Assembly (NCBI GenBank): GCA_900551985.1
Contig: URYG01000138.1
Location: 1-8,424, forward strand
DNA: 8,424 nt
Origin: an uncultured Prevotella sp.
Lineage (GTDB): Bacteria; Bacteroidota; Bacteroidia; Bacteroidales; Bacteroidaceae
Direction of reading: 5' to 3'
Below are positions 5,181 to 8,424 of the stretch, piece after piece. The position numbers were made by a program, and so were the translations under genes. The notes under the pieces are model-generated. The model was not told the DNA's origin, ran no database searches, and worked only from the letters and a program-made list of their open reading frames with translations. The stretch's first letter is position 1. Every line of letters starts with the position of its first letter.

Positions 5181-7973
5181 ATGAAACGATATTTATACCT
5201 TATTATATATATAGGTCTGGTACTTTCGCTATCGGCATGCAAGCAGCAGCCTAAGAAGTTCGTTATCGGTGTATCCCAATGCTCCGAGGATATCTGGCGC
5301 GACAAGCTCAATGATGAGCTGAAGATGGGAGAGTATATCAATGATTCGATAATCGTGAAGCTTGCCTCCTCGAACGATGACAATGTGCTGCAGAACAAGC
5401 AGGTTAATCAGTTTGTGGACGAGGGCGTGGATTTGCTGGTCATCTCTCCTAATCAGTTGAGTGCGATTTCCAAGGCTGTGGAGCGTGCCTACGAGAAGGG
5501 AATCCCGGTGATTCTGTATGATCGTATCTCCAGTACCGATAAATTTACGGCATTCATCGGTTGCGACAACTATCTTATCGGTAAGTCAATGGGTACCTTT
5601 ATCGCTCAGAAGCTTCAGGGTAAGGGACGCATTGTTGAGATTTGTGGATTGGATGGATCTTCGCCTGCCATGGAGCGCCATCTGGGTTTCATGGATGCCA
5701 TCAAATCATATCCGGGTATCCAGGTAGTTGCTTCTGAAGGAGGCAACTGGAAGGAGGAAGGCGGCGTCCAGGCAATGAAGCGCATCCTGAAGAAGACTCA
5801 GGACTTTGATTATGTCTTTGCTCACAACGATCGTCTGGCATGGGGTGCCTACGAGGTTGCCAAGCAGATGGGGCTGCAGCATCGTTATAAATTTACGGGT
5901 GTTGATGGAATGGCTAATAAAGGCGGTGGCCTGGAGTTGGTGCGTGATGGCATCTTCGAGGCTTCCTATCTTTATCCTACCAAGGGTGATGAGGTGATAG
6001 CCTTGGCGATGAAGATCCTGAAGCATCAGCCTTTTGAGCGGAAAAACTATCTCAGTACATCTATCATTACCCGGGAAAATGCGGAACTTACATTGATGGA
6101 AGCCAGGGACGCTGAGCGACAGGCACATAATCTGAAGACTTTGCATAAACAGGTGGATCGGTATCTTTCAGATTATAATTCTCAGAAAGTGATGTTGATA
6201 GGCTTGTGTCTGTTCTTACTGGTTTGTATTGTCGCTGCAGCTATGATTTTCCGCAGTTATGTGGTGAAGGCTAAACTGAATGAGGAACTGGCGAGAACCA
6301 ATGGAGAGTTGAAAAGAGTGAATGGGGAATTGGAAAACAAGAACGAGGAGTTGAAACGACTGAACGAGGAGGTGTTGGAACTCACCCATTCCCGTCTGGT
6401 ATTCTTTACGAATATCAGTCATGAGCTCCGTACTCCATTAACATTGATTGCTGATCCTGTGGAAATGCTTCTGGAGGACAGTGGTATCAAGGGAAAGAGT
6501 CGTGAACTTTTGAAGATGGTGAAGCGTAATGCGGTTGCTCTGCAGCAACTGGTGAGCAGTATCCTCGATTTCCGAAAGATTCAGAACGGAAAGATGGAGT
6601 TGACGCTCTATCGCTTCGACCTGGTGAAAGCTTTGAAAGTGTGGGTAGGCGATTTCCAGCTTACTGCTGAGCGTAAGCAAATCAAGCTCCATTTGGATAT
6701 CTCTGATTCTGTTGGTTCTCATGAGGTGGTTGCAGATAAGGAGAAGATAGCTCGTGTTGTCTTCAATCTTCTGAGCAATGCCTTGAAATATACACCTGCC
6801 GGTGGCGATATTTTCGTATCTCTGAAAGATGAGGATGGAAAGTTCCGTCTGGATGTGAGGGATACCGGCAAGGGAATCTCGCAGGAAGAGGCTGGCAAGA
6901 TTTTCGAGCGTTTCTTCCAGGCTAAGGGAGCTGCAAGCGGTACGGGCATCGGCTTGGCTTTGGTGAAATCGTTTGTTGAACTGCATCATGGCGTGGCTCG
7001 TGTAGAAAGTGAATTGGGCAAGGGATCCGACTTTTTCGTGGTGATTCCTCGTGAGCAGGAGGATAAGTCGCTAGTTATCCACACTGATGTGGATAACTCT
7101 GTAAATACTTCTTTATCAGATGGAAAAACGTTGGTGAATGAGTCAGATCTGCAATATATCGACGATGGAGAGAGAAAAAGTGGAAAAGTACAGCAGTTGC
7201 TGAGCGATCATACGAATAAGCCAACCATCTTGGTTATCGATGACAACAATGATATCCGTCAGTATGAGCATACCCTTCTGCAGGATGATTATATCGTTCT
7301 GGAAGCTGCTGATGGTAAGGAAGGACTGGATGTTGCCAAGAAGGAAGTTCCCGACCTGGTAATCTGTGATGTGATGATGCCGGTGATGGATGGTCTGGAG
7401 TTTACCCAGAATCTGAAGACCCATACGGCAACCTCTCATATTCCTGTCATCATGCTTACGGCGAAGAATCAGGAAGAGCATCGTGCCGAGGGTTATGAAT
7501 ATGGTGCCGATTCCTACATCACCAAGCCATTCCACAGCAAGGTGCTCCTGGCACGTATCGAGAATCTGTTGAAGCAGCGCAAGCTTCTGAAGCATCTTTT
7601 CCAGGGAAGTCAGGAGGCTGAGCAGGAAATCGCCGATTCTCATCTGGAAGATCGTGATAAGCAGTTCCTGAAACAGCTTCATGCCATCATTCAGAAGAAT
7701 CTCTCGGATAGCGAGTTTGGCGTCGAGGAAATCGGTAAGCAGATAGGCTTGAGCCGCGTCCAGCTTTATCGCAAGGTGAAGGCGATGACGGGTTCTTCGG
7801 TCGTTGATCTGCTCCGCAAGGCTCGCCTGGCGAAAGCAAAGCGCTTGCTGGCGTCTCGCAGCATGAGTGTTTCCGAGGTAGCCTATGATGTGGGCTTCTC
7901 TGCTCCTTCTTATTTCACCAAGTGTTTTAAGGATGAGTATGGCATGTTGCCGGGAGATGTGGGAAATGTATAA
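5181..7973 (+). CDS. Hybrid two-component system regulator: periplasmic-binding sensor, histidine kinase, receiver, AraC DNA-binding domain
   Basis: A 930-residue one-protein signalling system in the inner membrane. In order: N-terminal signal with a lipobox-like LSAC (Cys20); a ribose/LacI-type periplasmic binding domain (about 26-310, with VISPNQLSAI and GIPVILYDR); one membrane helix (336-357); a heptad coiled coil (about 365-403); HisKA with H414 in FFTNISHELRTPL; HATPase with N533 (N box), DTGKGI (561-566), FERFFQ (575-580) and GTGIGLAL (587-594); a receiver with D687/D688, phosphoacceptor D730, T760 and K782; and an AraC-type HTH (about 830-928). All key residues are present. The layout matches the Bacteroides fructose sensor BT1754, so a sugar ligand is likely. 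The downstream GH92 gene suggests control of mannoside or glycan breakdown. The start at 5181 is supported by the signal peptide and upstream promoter. Confidence 0.93.
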   Translation: MKRYLYLIIYIGLVLSLSACKQQPKKFVIGVSQCSEDIWRDKLNDELKMGEYINDSIIVKLASSNDDNVLQNKQVNQFVDEGVDLLVISPNQLSAISKAVERAYEKGIPVILYDRISSTDKFTAFIGCDNYLIGKSMGTFIAQKLQGKGRIVEICGLDGSSPAMERHLGFMDAIKSYPGIQVVASEGGNWKEEGGVQAMKRILKKTQDFDYVFAHNDRLAWGAYEVAKQMGLQHRYKFTGVDGMANKGGGLELVRDGIFEASYLYPTKGDEVIALAMKILKHQPFERKNYLSTSIITRENAELTLMEARDAERQAHNLKTLHKQVDRYLSDYNSQKVMLIGLCLFLLVCIVAAAMIFRSYVVKAKLNEELARTNGELKRVNGELENKNEELKRLNEEVLELTHSRLVFFTNISHELRTPLTLIADPVEMLLEDSGIKGKSRELLKMVKRNAVALQQLVSSILDFRKIQNGKMELTLYRFDLVKALKVWVGDFQLTAERKQIKLHLDISDSVGSHEVVADKEKIARVVFNLLSNALKYTPAGGDIFVSLKDEDGKFRLDVRDTGKGISQEEAGKIFERFFQAKGAASGTGIGLALVKSFVELHHGVARVESELGKGSDFFVVIPREQEDKSLVIHTDVDNSVNTSLSDGKTLVNESDLQYIDDGERKSGKVQQLLSDHTNKPTILVIDDNNDIRQYEHTLLQDDYIVLEAADGKEGLDVAKKEVPDLVICDVMMPVMDGLEFTQNLKTHTATSHIPVIMLTAKNQEEHRAEGYEYGADSYITKPFHSKVLLARIENLLKQRKLLKHLFQGSQEAEQEIADSHLEDRDKQFLKQLHAIIQKNLSDSEFGVEEIGKQIGLSRVQLYRKVKAMTGSSVVDLLRKARLAKAKRLLASRSMSVSEVAYDVGFSAPSYFTKCFKDEYGMLPGDVGNV

Positions 7974-7988
7974 TATAACATCATATAA

Positions 7989-8018
7989 TTGACGTGTTTC
8001 TAATAATAACTAATTTTC
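7989..8018 (+). promoter_or_regulatory. Possible weak promoter before the GH92 gene
   Basis: TTG (7989-7991) and TAATTTTC (8011-8018, one mismatch to TAnnTTTG) are 19 bp apart, the usual Bacteroidota spacing. The predicted transcript start would be almost at the start codon (8027), giving a near-leaderless mRNA. Read-through from the HTCS gene, 53 bp away, is an equally good explanation. Confidence 0.25.
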
Positions 8019-8026
8019 AGAAGAAA

Positions 8027-8424
8027 ATGAAAAGAAAATCACTTTTATTACTATTTGTATGTCTCACCTTACTGGCACATGCAGTTAAGGTGAATGTAAA
8101 TAATGCCGTAGATTTCGTCAATCCACTCGTGGGTTCAGATTCCAACCCTGAGCTTTCTACGGGTAATACTTATCCTGCCATAGCGATGCCTTGGGGTATG
8201 AACTTCTGGGTTCCTCAGACCGGAAAGATGGGCGATGGATGGCAATACACCTATGCGGCTAAGAAAATCAGAGGCTTGAAGCAGACTCATCAGCCAAGTC
8301 CTTGGATCAATGATTACGGTCAGTTCTCTCTCTTGCCTACCGTGGGTAAACCGGTCTTTGATGAGGCGAAGCGTGCCAGCTGGTTCTCTCACAAGGCAGA
8401 GAAGGCTACACCTTATTATTATAG
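8027..8424 (+). CDS. GH92 family alpha-mannosidase-type glycosidase, N-terminal part (3' end outside window)
   Basis: 132 codons are visible before the window ends; the family usually runs to about 700-780 residues. Residues 1-19 form a signal peptide ending LLAHA, so the enzyme is exported to the periplasm or cell surface. The mature N-terminus has the characteristic GH92 pattern: VDFVNPLVG, GNTYPAIAMPWGMNFW, GKMGDGWQYTY, IRGLKQTHQPSPW and INDYGQFSLLP. GH92 enzymes are calcium-dependent exo-acting mannosidases that release mannose from alpha-mannosides such as N-glycans or yeast mannan, with inversion at the anomeric carbon. Linkage specificity cannot be read from this fragment, and the catalytic acids are outside the window. 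It lies 53 bp after the HTCS gene on the same strand, so it is probably a target of it or co-transcribed with it. Confidence 0.88.
   Translation, partial: MKRKSLLLLFVCLTLLAHAVKVNVNNAVDFVNPLVGSDSNPELSTGNTYPAIAMPWGMNFWVPQTGKMGDGWQYTYAAKKIRGLKQTHQPSPWINDYGQFSLLPTVGKPVFDEAKRASWFSHKAEKATPYYY

Noticed and set aside
7143..7682. Minus-strand 179-codon frame inside the HTCS gene
   Set aside because: It is opposite the receiver domain, whose motifs are intact on the plus strand, so this is a shadow frame.

Overview
The window looks like part of a Bacteroidota chromosome, most likely a Prevotella/Segatella-type gut anaerobe. The evidence is promoters with the Bacteroidota -7 box TAnnTTTG, start codons without a Shine-Dalgarno sequence but with A-rich leaders, a one-piece hybrid two-component system (HTCS) with a periplasmic sugar-binding-type sensor, a family GH92 glycosidase, and an O/P-type porin. 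The genus is inferred from overall protein and codon feel and was not tested by any search.

Layout. Positions 1-465 (+) hold the 3' part of an AraC-family regulator, which ends in a strong hairpin terminator (517-566). Converging on it are three minus-strand genes that form an aspartate/C4-dicarboxylate module. In transcription order these are a Dcu-type anaerobic C4-dicarboxylate transporter (4957 down to 3642, reading frame broken near 3851), an outer-membrane O/P-type porin (3551-2256) and aspartate ammonia-lyase AspA (2020-602). Divergent from the transporter is a complete 930-residue HTCS (5181-7973, +). It is followed 53 bp later by the start of a GH92 alpha-mannosidase-type enzyme that runs off the right edge (8027-8424).

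How it works together. The porin would admit aspartate or another C4 acid, Dcu would take it up in exchange for succinate, and AspA would deaminate aspartate to fumarate, the electron acceptor of fumarate respiration. On the right, the HTCS would sense a small ligand, probably a sugar, and control glycan-degradation genes such as the GH92 enzyme.

The most interesting signal is non-coding. The aspA and transporter promoters share the same compound element: two 16-bp half-sites in direct repeat, 21 bp apart, with the first half-site starting exactly 29 bp from the edge of the -7 box in both. This geometry suits an activator with tandem helix-turn-helix domains such as an AraC-type protein. The second notable point is the transporter lesion, which lies at an A AAA AAC heptamer but probably also reflects missing codons. 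No tRNA, rRNA, CRISPR array, insertion sequence or obviously new system was found.
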